64,000 nucleotides of DNA from Neptunomonas qingdaonensis (GCF_900113275.1 NZ_FOOU01000002.1:392141-456140); one strand, 5' to 3'. Shown: positions 9,041 to 18,151, counted from the stretch's first letter. Program-made: numbers and translations. The notes: a model not told the origin generated them from the letters alone.

Positions 9041-9064
9041 CCGGGCAGAATATTCGCTGCCCGG
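9041..9064. terminator. Bidirectional terminator hairpin
   Basis: A perfect 8-bp GC-rich stem (9041-9048 with 9057-9064) lies between the stops of the lipoprotein gene and the DUF1820 gene. On the minus strand it is followed by ATTTTATTTG and on the plus strand, after a few bases, by ATTTTTT. It can serve both converging genes. Confidence 0.75.
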
Positions 9065-9068
9065 AAGG

Positions 9069-9392
9069 TCATTTTTTGGCAGGCGGCGGCATAACCGGAA
9101 AAGCAGTAACATTTCCTTTAGCCTGGCTAATTTTAGCGACACCCTCTTTCTTCACTTCATCAATACGAATAATAGACTGCAGTGGAATATAGCTGCGTTC
9201 AACCTCAGCAAACTCTTGCTTAAGCTTCTCTTCTCCCGGATCTACCAACAACTCCGAACGCTGTCCAAATACAAACTCTTCAAGTTCAATAAACCCCCAC
9301 ATATCACTTTGAAAAATTTGTTTGACGAAGACCTCATAAACCTGATCCTGATTTACAAATTTGACACGATAGATACTCTCTTCTTCGGCCAT
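9069..9392 (-). CDS. DUF1820 family protein
   Basis: This is a 107-aa cytoplasmic protein of unknown function with the IYRVKFVNQDQVYEVFVKQIF opening, a segment that begins with GFIELEEF, and PLQSIIRIDEV near the end, the pattern I associate with DUF1820. Members commonly sit beside miaB in gammaproteobacteria, as here, where it is divergent from miaB. The C-terminus is short and proline- and lysine-rich. No enzymatic motif is visible. Confidence 0.8.
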   Translation of the reverse strand: MAEEESIYRVKFVNQDQVYEVFVKQIFQSDMWGFIELEEFVFGQRSELLVDPGEEKLKQEFAEVERSYIPLQSIIRIDEVKKEGVAKISQAKGNVTAFPVMPPPAKK

Positions 9393-9544
9393 AGCCCTTT
9401 TATTAACTCCGCATACCCGCTATTAATTTCTAACTGTTATATGGGGATAAAACCGATATTAACAAGCGCGCCAAAAACTATTAAAACCAGCCCCTATCCA
9501 GTACAATAACCGGTCTTTTTGTAAATGATCGAACAAGGTGTGTA

Positions 9545-10885
9545 ATGGCGAAAAAGCTATTTATTAAAACTCATGGTTGTCAAATGAACGAGTACGATTC
9601 TGCACGCATGTCAGACCTACTCGGAGAAAGCCATGCATTGGAGTTAACCGATAAGCCGGAAGAAGCCGATGTCCTGTTATTAAACACTTGTTCTATCAGG
9701 GAAAAAGCGCAAGAGAAAGTATTTCATCAACTGGGTCGCTGGCGTAAATTAAAGGTAGCACGCCCCGATCTGGTGATTGGCGTGGGCGGCTGTGTCGCCA
9801 GCCAGGAAGGAGAAAACATCCTCAGCCGCGCGCCCTACGTTGATATGATTTTCGGACCGCAAACATTACATCGCTTGCCCGAAATGATTGATCTGAGCAA
9901 TCAGGGGAAAAAAGGGATTGTTGATATCAGCTTCCCTGAGATCGAAAAATTCGATTCTCTACCTGCACCTAAAGCTGATGGCGCTGAAGCCTTTGTGTCC
10001 GTCATGGAAGGCTGTAGCAAATACTGCTCCTTCTGCGTGGTGCCCTACACCCGCGGCGAAGAGGTCAGCCGGCCACTTGATGACGTCATTACCGAGTGCG
10101 TTGAGCTGGCCGAACAAGGTGTCAGAGAGGTCAACCTATTAGGTCAGAACGTAAATGCCTACCGCGGTGCAACCCATGATGACGATACTGCCGACCTGGC
10201 CGAGCTGATTCGAAGTGTTGCCGCCGTCGATGGGATTGATCGTATCCGCTTTACTACGTCGCATCCGGTTGAATTTACCGACAGACTGATTCAGGCATTT
10301 GCTGATGTTCCAGAACTGGTTAATCATCTTCATCTACCCGTGCAGTCAGGATCTGACCGCATACTCATGGCGATGAAGCGCGGCCATACCGCTCTGGAAT
10401 ATAAATCAAAAATCAGAAAACTGATGAAAGTCCGCCCTCAACTCACCATGTCATCTGATTTTATTATTGGCTTTCCGGGTGAAACCGAAGCAGACTTTGA
10501 AGCCACCATGAATCTGATTCAGGAGATCGGCTTTGATAACTCGTTCAGCTTCATCTACAGCCGGCGCCCGGGCACACCCGCATCTGATCTGCCTGATACG
10601 GTTACAGAAGAGACTAAAAAAGAGCGTTTACAGATTCTACAAACACGCATCATTCAACAAACCATGCAGATCAGCCGTCGCATGATTGGCTCAACTCAGC
10701 GCATCCTGGTAAACCGCTATTCCAGAAAGGACCCAGGCTTGCTGTCAGGGCGCACCGAAAACAACCGGGTCGTCAATTTCAAATGCGACAACCCCAACCT
10801 GATAGGCCATTTTGCCGATGTACGCATTCTGGATGCATATCAGAACTCCTTGCTTGGTGAGCTTATCAGCTCTGAGCTTGACTAA
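9545..10885 (+). CDS. miaB: tRNA-2-methylthio-N6-dimethylallyladenosine synthase
   Basis: MiaB is a radical-SAM methylthiotransferase that adds a methylthio group to i6A37 in tRNAs reading UNN codons. The 446-aa protein has the three UPF0004 cysteines C12, C49 and C83, the radical-SAM cysteines C157, C161 and C164 ([10 protein letters not shown]), and a C-terminal TRAM domain (about 375-440). It uses two iron-sulphur clusters and SAM both as radical source and methyl donor. It heads the miaB-ybeZ-ybeY-ybeX-lnt cluster, conserved in gammaproteobacteria. Confidence 0.98.
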   Translation: MAKKLFIKTHGCQMNEYDSARMSDLLGESHALELTDKPEEADVLLLNTCSIREKAQEKVFHQLGRWRKLKVARPDLVIGVGGCVASQEGENILSRAPYVDMIFGPQTLHRLPEMIDLSNQGKKGIVDISFPEIEKFDSLPAPKADGAEAFVSVMEGCSKYCSFCVVPYTRGEEVSRPLDDVITECVELAEQGVREVNLLGQNVNAYRGATHDDDTADLAELIRSVAAVDGIDRIRFTTSHPVEFTDRLIQAFADVPELVNHLHLPVQSGSDRILMAMKRGHTALEYKSKIRKLMKVRPQLTMSSDFIIGFPGETEADFEATMNLIQEIGFDNSFSFIYSRRPGTPASDLPDTVTEETKKERLQILQTRIIQQTMQISRRMIGSTQRILVNRYSRKDPGLLSGRTENNRVVNFKCDNPNLIGHFADVRILDAYQNSLLGELISSELD

Positions 10886-10912
10886 CCCCATTGCGGATTG
10901 AACAACGCCGGT

Positions 10913-11953
10913 ATGACCTCACAAACAACCCAAGACGTTAAGTTTCTACTGACGCCCTTTCATGCAGAAGCCCTCGCTAACCTCTGCGGCCAGCTTAATC
11001 AACACCTCAAGCAGATTGAATCGCGCTTAGGTGTAGAGATACATAGCCGCAGTAACGAGTTCCAGGTATCCGGCGAACCTCAACGCGCTCAGCTGGCGGG
11101 TGAAATGCTCAAACAGCTCTATCAGGACTCGATAGACGGCACGAGCATTAGCGCCGAACTGATCCACCTTTTGTTACAACAGTCGGGCATTGAGCAGCGT
11201 AGCGGAAACGGTAATAAATTACCGAAAGACGATATCTGCATCCGCACGCGAAAAGCACTAATAAGACCTCGCGGGCCAAATCAACAGAAATATGTACGCT
11301 CCATTCTTCAGCATGATATCAACTTTGGTATCGGCCCGGCCGGCACCGGAAAAACCTATCTGGCCGTTGCCTGTGCTGTCGAAGCGCTCGAACGTGAAGA
11401 GATAGAACGTATTCTACTGGTTCGCCCTGCCGTTGAAGCCGGCGAAAAGCTCGGTTTTCTACCCGGTGATTTATCACAGAAAGTAGACCCTTACCTGCGC
11501 CCTTTATATGACGCTTTATACGAAATGCTGGGCTTTGAAAAAGTCGACAAAATGCTGGAACGCAACATTATTGAAGTAGCGCCGCTCGCCTATATGCGCG
11601 GCCGCACTCTCAATGGTGCTTTTGTCATCCTTGATGAAAGCCAGAACACAACACGTGAACAGATGAAAATGTTTCTGACACGTATCGGCTTTGGCACTAC
11701 CGCTGTTATCACAGGCGACATTACCCAGGTCGATCTACCCAAAGGTACACCGTCGGGCCTCAAACATGCTATTCATGTACTTGATGGGGTCAAAGGTATT
11801 GGATTTACTCATTTTTCGTCTAAAGATGTAGTGCGCCACCCGCTGGTACAGCATATCGTTGAGGCTTACGACCGCTTCGACCTGGAACAAGAGCAGAACA
11901 AAGGTCAGAACCTGGATCAGAATATAAGTCAGAGTAAAGGCGCCCGGGCATGA
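10913..11953 (+). CDS. ybeZ: PhoH-like ATPase
   Basis: YbeZ is a cytoplasmic PhoH-family P-loop ATPase that works with the RNase YbeY in RNA and ribosome maturation. The Walker A motif is GPAGTGKTYLA (about 139-149 from this start), and the Walker B region VILDESQN lies near 243. I chose ATG 10913; a TTG 15 bases earlier (10898) is in frame, and neither has a clear Shine-Dalgarno sequence. Homologues begin close to this ATG. The gene overlaps ybeY by 4 bases (ATGA), consistent with co-translation. The C-terminus carries a Q/N-rich extension. Confidence 0.93.
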   Translation: MTSQTTQDVKFLLTPFHAEALANLCGQLNQHLKQIESRLGVEIHSRSNEFQVSGEPQRAQLAGEMLKQLYQDSIDGTSISAELIHLLLQQSGIEQRSGNGNKLPKDDICIRTRKALIRPRGPNQQKYVRSILQHDINFGIGPAGTGKTYLAVACAVEALEREEIERILLVRPAVEAGEKLGFLPGDLSQKVDPYLRPLYDALYEMLGFEKVDKMLERNIIEVAPLAYMRGRTLNGAFVILDESQNTTREQMKMFLTRIGFGTTAVITGDITQVDLPKGTPSGLKHAIHVLDGVKGIGFTHFSSKDVVRHPLVQHIVEAYDRFDLEQEQNKGQNLDQNISQSKGARA

Positions 11954-12408
11954 GCTTCTACGTAGAGCTCCAAAGCGAGGTCGAAAGATCCGATCTCCCT
12001 TCAGATGAAGATTTTCAGCGTTGGGTTGCTTTAGCACTCGAGGGTCGCAAAACTGCAGGTGAAATCTGCATTCGTCTGGTTGAGCCAACAGAGAGCCAGC
12101 AGCTGAATAGCGATTATCGCGGCAAAGAATCCCCCACCAACGTACTCTCTTTTCCATTCGAAGCCCCTGCAGGGATTCCAATGGATTTACTCGGCGATCT
12201 GGCCATCTGCGCAGACATTGTGGCAAAGGAAGCCAGCGAACAAGGCAAGCCTGTGATGCACCATTGGGCACATATGGTAATACACGGAACCTTGCATCTT
12301 ATCGGTTTCGATCATATAAATGATAGCGATGCAGAACAAATGGAAACGCTGGAAGTAACACTACTGGCGACTTTAAATATACCTGACCCTTATCAGCAAG
12401 GAGTGTGA
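11950..12408 (+). CDS. ybeY: Endoribonuclease YbeY
   Basis: YbeY is a zinc-dependent single-strand endoribonuclease needed for 16S rRNA 3'-end maturation and ribosome quality control. The 152-aa protein has the metal-binding motif HGTLHLIGFDH, with H112, H116 and H122, and the conserved basic region around R57-G58. It overlaps the end of ybeZ by 4 bases and ybeX follows 10 bases later, so the three are co-expressed. Length and motif match the family. Confidence 0.97.
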   Translation: MSFYVELQSEVERSDLPSDEDFQRWVALALEGRKTAGEICIRLVEPTESQQLNSDYRGKESPTNVLSFPFEAPAGIPMDLLGDLAICADIVAKEASEQGKPVMHHWAHMVIHGTLHLIGFDHINDSDAEQMETLEVTLLATLNIPDPYQQGV

Positions 12409-12418
12409 AAAAAAAATT

Positions 12419-13255
12419 ATGAGCGAAGGTCGATCGGGACAACCACGAAGTTGGTTTGGGCGACTTGCCCAAGCATTTTCTGATGAACCCAAAACCCGCG
12501 ATGAAGTACTGGATATTTTACGGGATGCGGTAGAAGAGAGTGTACTGGATCAAGAAGCCCTCACCATCATTGAAGGCGCCATACAGGTTGCAGAAATGCA
12601 GGTTCGGGATGTGATGATCCCGCGATCTCAGATGACATTTGTTAACGCCGAACAAACACCCAAAGAGTTTCTGCCACTCATTATTTCTACCGCACACTCA
12701 CGCTTTCCTGTGCTAGGCGAGAACTCTAACGAAGTCATTGGCGTGCTTCTCGCCAAAGATCTGCTACCGATGATCATTGATAACGGCGAAGAAGAGTTCG
12801 ATATTTACAGTAAGCTGCGTAAAGCAACCTTCATTCCTGAAAGCAAACGACTTAACGTCTTGCTGAAAGAGTTTCGGGCAACGCGTAATCATATGGCTAT
12901 TGTCATCGATGAATACGGCGGTATCGCCGGGCTCATCACCATCGAAGATGTACTCGAACAGATTGTCGGTGAAATCGAAGATGAGCACGATTTTGACGAT
13001 GATGAAGGCAACATCCGCTTATTTGATGAGAACGCCTATATTGTCAAAGCACTCACAGAGATCGAAGATTTTAACGAGTACTTCAATGCCGACTTCCCCG
13101 ACGATGAGTTTGATACGATCGGCGGCATTGTTACGCATCGCTTCGGACACCTGCCTCGCAAGGATGAAGAGGTCTCGATACAGGGCTTCACCTTTAAAGT
13201 GCTGTCATCTGATAATCGGCGTATTCGCTTACTGCAGGTAAAACGGAAACTATAA
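12419..13255 (+). CDS. ybeX: CorC/YbeX family CBS-domain protein
   Basis: This 278-aa protein has two CBS domains (about 62-190; VRDVMIPRSQM at 61-71) and a C-terminal CorC_HlyC domain (about 200-276; FDTIGGIVTHRFGHLP). The family is named for cobalt/magnesium efflux and more recently linked to ribosome metabolism together with YbeY. It lacks the transmembrane DUF21 region of larger CorB-like proteins, so it is soluble. A Shine-Dalgarno AAGGAGTG lies about 13 bases before the ATG, inside the end of ybeY. Confidence 0.94.
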   Translation: MSEGRSGQPRSWFGRLAQAFSDEPKTRDEVLDILRDAVEESVLDQEALTIIEGAIQVAEMQVRDVMIPRSQMTFVNAEQTPKEFLPLIISTAHSRFPVLGENSNEVIGVLLAKDLLPMIIDNGEEEFDIYSKLRKATFIPESKRLNVLLKEFRATRNHMAIVIDEYGGIAGLITIEDVLEQIVGEIEDEHDFDDDEGNIRLFDENAYIVKALTEIEDFNEYFNADFPDDEFDTIGGIVTHRFGHLPRKDEEVSIQGFTFKVLSSDNRRIRLLQVKRKL

Positions 13256-13265
13256 GCCACCTTCC

Positions 13266-14768
13266 ATGAAGCAGCTGACCTTTGCAAAATACCGCGCCCT
13301 GATCTCGCTTTTCTGTGGCGCGCTGACTCCCTTGGCATTTGCACCTTTCGATTTATGGTTGCTGATTCTAATCACCCCCGGCATTCTCTATCTGCTCCTG
13401 CAGGACCTATCACCACGCAGGGCGGCCTGGATCAGTTGGTGCTTTGGCACAGGTTTTTTTGGCACCGGGGTTTCATGGGTATATGTCAGCATTCATACCT
13501 ACGGAAATGCCTCTGTCCTGCTCGCCTCCATCATGACGCTGGCGTTTGCCATGGGGCTGGCACTGACATTTGCCCTGCAAGGCTGGTGCTATGCTAAATG
13601 GCTTTCACCATCACGCTTTTCAGCGGCTGGCTTTATCGGTATATGGATCCTATTTGAATGGTTCCGCAGCTGGTTTTTAACCGGCTTTCCGTGGCTCTAT
13701 CTTGGTTATGCCCTGATCGACTCGCCCTTCAAATTCTGGGCTCCGCTGGGCGGCGTCTGGCTGTTATCACTGACTGTCCTGTGCTTGTCTATTGGCGTTA
13801 TTCAACTGATAAAAGCACATCGTACACCCCGACGAATCGCGCTGGCAGTGCTGATCAGCCTACCCTGTCTGGCACTTATTCTGCCAAAAGACTGGACACA
13901 AAGCAGCGGACACATTCAACAGGTCGATATTGTGCAAGCTAATATCCCACAACAGTTAAAATGGGATAAAAACTATCTGCCAGAATTTTTGAATATGTAT
14001 AGTCAGATAACACTGCGGGACACTCAGGCATCATTAGTTATCTGGCCCGAAACAGCCATTCCATCACTTCTTTCCTCAGCAAAGCCCTATTTGTCTGAGC
14101 TGCTGTACCGCTTCGACAAAGACAACCGCTCACTGATCAGTGGGCTGCCGTCTATTGAAGCCGATAGCGAGCACCCCGACGGCTACCGCGCCCACAACAG
14201 CCTGGCAGTCCTCACCGGCAAAACGAATATTTATCATAAACAACGACTGGTTCCTTTTGGTGAATATGTACCCATGGAAACCTATCTGCGAGGCGTGATC
14301 GAGTTTTTCAATCTACCCATGTCGAGCTTCAGCTTACCGGCAGAAACACAGACAACGCTGCGCATTGGTGATATGAAGATAGCTGCAGCAATCTGTTACG
14401 AAATAGCCTACCCGGAACTCGTCAGGCAATTATCTATCCACAGTGACTGGATTCTTACCGTCTCCAACGACACCTGGTTCAGCCATTCCTTAGCGCCCGC
14501 TCAACACCTGCAAATCGCCCGTATGCGAGCACTGGAAAATGGCCGCTGGTTAGTCAGAAGCACCAACAATGGACTCACCGCGATAATCGATCCCTATGGC
14601 GATATCACAGCACAGGCACCTGCTTATCAGCAGGCAGTGTTAAGCGGAAGTATTGAAAACAGAAGTGGCACAACACCCTATCAAAAATACGGTGCCGCGC
14701 CTGTGTTACTGTTCAGCTTATTACTGCTGGCTGCTTGCTTTATTCGTCGGAAAAAAGGAAATTCCTGA
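13266..14768 (+). CDS. lnt: Apolipoprotein N-acyltransferase
   Basis: Lnt adds the third acyl chain to the N-terminal cysteine of lipoproteins in the inner membrane. The 500-aa protein has six or more membrane spans (residues 10-200), a nitrilase-like periplasmic domain (about 220-470) with the catalytic triad E262 (WPETAIP), K325 (YHKQRLVPFG) and C377 (AAICYE), and a final membrane span at 475-492. It is the last gene of the miaB cluster. Its 3' end overlaps the convergent trpG end by 29 bases. Confidence 0.97.
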   Translation: MKQLTFAKYRALISLFCGALTPLAFAPFDLWLLILITPGILYLLLQDLSPRRAAWISWCFGTGFFGTGVSWVYVSIHTYGNASVLLASIMTLAFAMGLALTFALQGWCYAKWLSPSRFSAAGFIGIWILFEWFRSWFLTGFPWLYLGYALIDSPFKFWAPLGGVWLLSLTVLCLSIGVIQLIKAHRTPRRIALAVLISLPCLALILPKDWTQSSGHIQQVDIVQANIPQQLKWDKNYLPEFLNMYSQITLRDTQASLVIWPETAIPSLLSSAKPYLSELLYRFDKDNRSLISGLPSIEADSEHPDGYRAHNSLAVLTGKTNIYHKQRLVPFGEYVPMETYLRGVIEFFNLPMSSFSLPAETQTTLRIGDMKIAAAICYEIAYPELVRQLSIHSDWILTVSNDTWFSHSLAPAQHLQIARMRALENGRWLVRSTNNGLTAIIDPYGDITAQAPAYQQAVLSGSIENRSGTTPYQKYGAAPVLLFSLLLLAACFIRRKKGNS

Positions 14769-15405
14769 TCAGTTCTTTGCCGCCTTCAGTGGCAAAGGAT
14801 TCAGGGTGGAACTGAATACCCACGATCGGATAGTCACGATGACGGACGGCCATGACTTCAAAGTCACCCCCTTGGTGGATTTTCTCGTAGTCAGCAAATT
14901 GATCAAGCGTCAGTTCACCGACAACCGAGGTTAATTCCAGACACTCAGGAAAACTCTCCGCTTCCGCCATCAGTGAGTGATAACGCATCACTTCCAGCTG
15001 ATCAGGAATACCACGAAAAATTCCCTCACCGTTATGCGTAATCGGGCTGATTTTACCGTGCATCGGCAGATGTGCTTTCACCACTTTACCGCCGAATTGA
15101 TGCACTATGCCCTGCATCCCCAAACACACGCCCAACAACGGAGTGGTTTTACCAAAATGAGAAATAACCTGCGCACACACACCAAAGTAATGCTTATCAT
15201 CCGGCGAACCCGGGCCAGGTGAAATAATAATGCGATCAGGATTAGCCGCCTGAATCTCTGACAAGGTCACCTGATCATTGCGTTTGACGATAATTTCGAA
15301 ATCCTCCAGGAAGCCTTTGGACTTTTCAGACGTCAGGATTTCGCCAATAAATTGATAGAGGTTATATGTGAAGGAGTCATAGTTATCGATAATATAAACT
15401 TTCAT
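14740..15405 (-). CDS. trpG: Anthranilate synthase component II, glutamine amidotransferase
   Basis: TrpG releases ammonia from glutamine for TrpE, which makes anthranilate from chorismate. The class I amidotransferase triad is C96 (LLGVCLGMQ), H202 and E204 (QFHPES), numbered from the GTG at 15411. I take the ATG at 15405, two codons later, because GGAG sits 8 bases before it; the GTG at 15411 would overlap the trpE stop. Pairing with trpE and the upstream Trp repressor gene marks it as TrpG rather than PabA, though such subunits can serve both pathways. The 3' end overlaps lnt on the other strand by 29 bases. Confidence 0.93.
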   Translation of the reverse strand: MKVYIIDNYDSFTYNLYQFIGEILTSEKSKGFLEDFEIIVKRNDQVTLSEIQAANPDRIIISPGPGSPDDKHYFGVCAQVISHFGKTTPLLGVCLGMQGIVHQFGGKVVKAHLPMHGKISPITHNGEGIFRGIPDQLEVMRYHSLMAEAESFPECLELTSVVGELTLDQFADYEKIHQGGDFEVMAVRHRDYPIVGIQFHPESFATEGGKELIRNFLFSDE

Positions 15406-15407
15406 AC

Positions 15408-16799
15408 TCACTTCTCCCCCTTAATAAACAGATCCAGCACCTTTTTAGTACCGGCAAATTTGCGACGAATCTCTTCATATTCATCGTCAGGATTCGAGTC
15501 GTAGACATTCCCCCCGCAGGTCTGCACATAGGCATTTTCGCCGTTAGCGAACACCGTACGAATCGGAATCGCAAACGTACAATCGCCATTAAACGAGAAG
15601 TGCCCCACCGCACCACCATACGGACCACGACCATCCAGCTCCAGATCATCAATCACCTTCATCGCCTCGATCTTCGGTGCGCCGGTCAAGGTACCCGCAG
15701 GGAAGTTACTCGCTAATGCAGAGAACATGTCCTCATTTTCGGCAATAATGCCGACTATTTCACTGGAGATATGCTGCACATGACTGAAACGCTTAATATC
15801 CATCAGGCTACGCACTTTTACTGTACCAAACTGCGCTACACGCCCAATATCATTGCGATGCAGATCAACAATCATATTGTGCTCTGCAATCTCTTTAGGA
15901 TCATTCAACAAGGTACGCGCCAGTGCGCGGTCTTCCTCTTCAGTCGCACCACGTTTTGCCGTACCGGCTAACGGGAAGGTTTCCATCTCGCCCTGACGCA
16001 AACGGAACAACAGCTCAGGGCTGGCACCTATCAGTTTTTGCTCGCCAAACTTAACGTAATACATCTGCGGCGATGGATTCACTTCGCGCAGTTTCTCGTA
16101 AATATTGATGCTGTCACCTTCCAGTTTAAAGCGCTTTTTAAAGCCAACTTCTGTCTGGAAAATTTTACCGTCAATAATATCCTGCTTAACCTTCATCACA
16201 GCGGCAGCGTGCTCTTCACGCGTCATCGTCTCACCCATCGGCGTGATTTCCAGTTCGCCGTTGCCCGCATACTCCTGCGCGATCAACGACTCAACTAACG
16301 CCAAACGATTATCCGTATAATAAAAATAGATCACTTCGCCGGTCATCTTATCGAGAATCAAACCATCTTTATAAAGGCCAAACTTAAACGCTTCAAACAT
16401 ATCACTGCGCTGCAGGTTAAGTGTCGGCTCAAAATAGTTCATGCTGTCGTAACCGATATAACCGGTTAATCCACCCGCATACTTACGCGAGATCACATCC
16501 TGCGGTATCAGATCACGCAACAGATAATATGGATTATCGCTTTCATACTGCTCGCAACGGCCATCACGCTGCTGAATCGTCAGCGTCTTACCCTCTGCCC
16601 AGAGAATTTTTTCCGGATCAAAACCGATAATCGAATAGCGGGAGATAAAGCTATCCTCACCCAACGACTCGAGCATAAAACAGGTATCAAACTGTTTCTC
16701 AATCTTCTTGAACAGATCAAAAAAATCACAATCAGAGGCGATCGTTACATAATGCGGCTTACGGGACAGATCGATACGATCCGGTTTACGCGATGTCAT
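15408..16799 (-). CDS. trpE: Anthranilate synthase component I
   Basis: TrpE converts chorismate and ammonia to anthranilate, the first step of tryptophan synthesis. The 463-aa protein has an N-terminal regulatory part (about 15-150) and the chorismate-binding domain (about 195-455). Typical motifs include IGASPELLFRL, FPLAGTAKRG and PAGTLTGAPKIEAM; the GGNVYDSNPDDEYEE end is characteristic. A good Shine-Dalgarno (AGAAGG) lies 11 bases before the ATG. It follows trpR by 32 bases and is followed by trpG, so the operon is repressor gene first. Confidence 0.95.
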   Translation of the reverse strand: MTSRKPDRIDLSRKPHYVTIASDCDFFDLFKKIEKQFDTCFMLESLGEDSFISRYSIIGFDPEKILWAEGKTLTIQQRDGRCEQYESDNPYYLLRDLIPQDVISRKYAGGLTGYIGYDSMNYFEPTLNLQRSDMFEAFKFGLYKDGLILDKMTGEVIYFYYTDNRLALVESLIAQEYAGNGELEITPMGETMTREEHAAAVMKVKQDIIDGKIFQTEVGFKKRFKLEGDSINIYEKLREVNPSPQMYYVKFGEQKLIGASPELLFRLRQGEMETFPLAGTAKRGATEEEDRALARTLLNDPKEIAEHNMIVDLHRNDIGRVAQFGTVKVRSLMDIKRFSHVQHISSEIVGIIAENEDMFSALASNFPAGTLTGAPKIEAMKVIDDLELDGRGPYGGAVGHFSFNGDCTFAIPIRTVFANGENAYVQTCGGNVYDSNPDDEYEEIRRKFAGTKKVLDLFIKGEK

Positions 16800-16831
16800 A
16801 TTTATTTAACCTTCTTCACTAGCAATCATTC

Positions 16832-17074
16832 TTATTCGCCTTTAAGCGCGCGCGAGCCACGCGTCACGGTCGCTATCCCCACACCCAACGTTTCTGCAAT
16901 CTGACGCTGTGGCACACCTTGCTGCAGCATCTTAAAAATCTGCAAACGTTTGGTAACTTCACAGAATTCAGCCGGGGTGAGCAGCGCTCGTAACGCCTGC
17001 TCCATCTCGTCTGGCGTTTTTAATGCCAGCAGATGCTCCATTAATTCAAGAGTATATTGCTTGTCTGTATTCAT
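16832..17074 (-). CDS. trpR: Trp operon repressor
   Basis: This 80-aa protein is a compact TrpR. The C-terminal half (LLTPAEFCEVTKRLQIFKML, then GVPQRQIAETLGVGIATVTRGSRALK) matches the helix-turn-helix and recognition helix of TrpR, which binds its operator when loaded with tryptophan. The N-terminal arm is shorter than in the 108-aa E. coli protein. It begins a trpR-trpE-trpG operon. The start codon directly abuts a Trp operator within the predicted promoter and has no Shine-Dalgarno sequence. Autoregulation and leaderless translation are therefore likely. Confidence 0.88.
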   Translation of the reverse strand: MNTDKQYTLELMEHLLALKTPDEMEQALRALLTPAEFCEVTKRLQIFKMLQQGVPQRQIAETLGVGIATVTRGSRALKGE

Positions 17075-17092
17075 GTACTAGTATGCTAGTGC
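17075..17092 (-). promoter_or_regulatory. TrpR operator
   Basis: GTACTAGTATGCTAGTGC matches the classic E. coli trp operator (GTACTAGTTAACTAGTAC) at 14 of 18 positions, with both CTAGT half-sites intact. It touches the trpR ATG and covers the likely -10 element, so bound TrpR should block transcription of trpR-trpE-trpG. Confidence 0.85.
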
Positions 17093-17110
17093 AAGCAGAA
17101 TAATTGTCAA
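17080..17110 (-). promoter_or_regulatory. trpR-trpE-trpG promoter
   Basis: On the minus strand a perfect TTGACA (-35) lies at 17105-17110. Two -10 choices overlap the operator: TAGCAT at 17083-17088 (16-base spacer) or CATACT at 17080-17085 (19-base spacer). Either puts the transcript start within a few bases of the trpR ATG at 17074. Confidence 0.7.
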
Positions 17111-17155
17111 TAGGTTAAACAGCGCGTTTAATAAAAAGAGAGGAAGGAAGGCAAA

Positions 17156-17179
17156 GGACAGGACAGGACAGGACAGGAG
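17156..17179. repeat. GGACA pentanucleotide tandem repeat
   Basis: Four perfect copies of GGACA plus a partial fifth lie in the spacer between trpR and the PEP-CTERM gene terminator, within a purine-rich tract. Copy number is likely to vary by replication slippage, but it lies upstream of no obvious start codon on the plus strand. Confidence 0.85.
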
Positions 17180-17187
17180 AGATGATA

Positions 17188-17216
17188 CAAAAAAGCCCCG
17201 AATGATATCGAGGCTC
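17188..17216 (-). terminator. Terminator of the PEP-CTERM gene
   Basis: A 7-bp stem with one G-T pair (17194-17200 with 17209-17215) is followed on the minus strand by six T residues. It is just downstream of the PEP-CTERM gene stop. Confidence 0.8.
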
Positions 17217-17239
17217 TTGAAAAAAACGCTACTTTTACA

Positions 17240-17923
17240 TTAAGCCGCTTTCTTTCTTCTTGAGAAGCCGATACCAACCAGACCCAGACCCAGTAACGCC
17301 AGGGATGCGGGCTCAGGAACCGTTATGAAACTAACGTTATCTAACCCAACACTCAAATTACCATTACTATCCTGATGCTCAAAGCTAATCCTAATACTTT
17401 GATTAGCAAAAGGGGTCAACAGTGATGTCACATCAAACGACCGTGACTGAAGCCCAAGAGATTCAGCAGGACCTGGGGCCGTTGAGAAAACCTCAGAACT
17501 AAGCGAAAAAGTTAAACCTTCAATCAAAACTCTCCACTCTCGATCAGGGTCGGAATAGTCGGCGTCGCTTGAAATCCAATCATCCCAACTTAATACAGCG
17601 GCACCAAATGAGCTAGGAAGTGTTATATCCTGATACAAGATATGAAACCCTGCGGTTCCATCTCCCCTTGTGGTCACAGCATCATAAGCACCACTGATTG
17701 AAGGGCTTAATTGGATTAAAGGGTCTACTCCGAAACCATAGCCGGTATTGAGCGTACCATTGTTTATACTCCAATCACCTGTGCCGGTATTAACAACATT
17801 ATTACCAACATTCCACTTAGAAAAACTCCCAGTCTCAAAATCACCATTCTTGATATGCTCAATGAATCCCGCATTAGCCGAACCAACAAATAAACAAGCA
17901 ACCAAGCCAATTATCTTTTTCAC
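17240..17923 (-). CDS. PEP-CTERM sorting-domain exported protein
   Basis: This 227-aa secreted protein has a signal peptide (MKKIIGLVACLFVGSANA) and a C-terminal PEP-CTERM tail: VPEPASLALLGLGLVGIGFSRRKK, a VPEP motif, one hydrophobic helix and a basic end. Such tails are processed by exosortase (EpsH/XrtA) and usually accompany exopolysaccharide production. The body (about 20-198) is a beta-rich jellyroll-like domain, with NGDFETGSFSKWNVG at 27-41, as in carbohydrate-binding or choice-of-anchor domains. No exosortase gene lies in this window. It has its own terminator. Confidence 0.88.
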   Translation of the reverse strand: MKKIIGLVACLFVGSANAGFIEHIKNGDFETGSFSKWNVGNNVVNTGTGDWSINNGTLNTGYGFGVDPLIQLSPSISGAYDAVTTRGDGTAGFHILYQDITLPSSFGAAVLSWDDWISSDADYSDPDREWRVLIEGLTFSLSSEVFSTAPGPAESLGLQSRSFDVTSLLTPFANQSIRISFEHQDSNGNLSVGLDNVSFITVPEPASLALLGLGLVGIGFSRRKKAA

Positions 17924-18151
17924 TCTACTATCCTTAATCCTTAATTACTGATTTTTTAACACTGATATCAAACAAACGACAGAAGCATTCCGCTAACACT
18001 ACCTAAATAGAATCACGTATAAGCAACTTTTACTTGCCTCTATTTAGTTGCTACTAATAATATTGACGTCTCTTTTACCCATCCAGAAAATACAGCAATT
18101 AACAGGCCGAAAATGACATAACTGATGTATATCAATAAATTAAAAATTTTT

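Noticed and set aside
9009..9509. Plus-strand frame of 166 codons after the lipoprotein gene
   Set aside because: Covers the DUF1820 gene on the other strand and a terminator; its composition is not protein-like.
11735..12271. Minus-strand frame of 178 codons
   Set aside because: Antisense to ybeZ and ybeY, which are supported by clear motifs.
16810..16825. A second CTAGTG-like half-site before trpE as another Trp operator
   Set aside because: Only one half-site is present, without the inverted partner.
18014..18034. Possible sigma-54 promoter for the PEP-CTERM gene
   Set aside because: GG and GC elements are present on the minus strand, but their distance is 14 rather than 12 bases.
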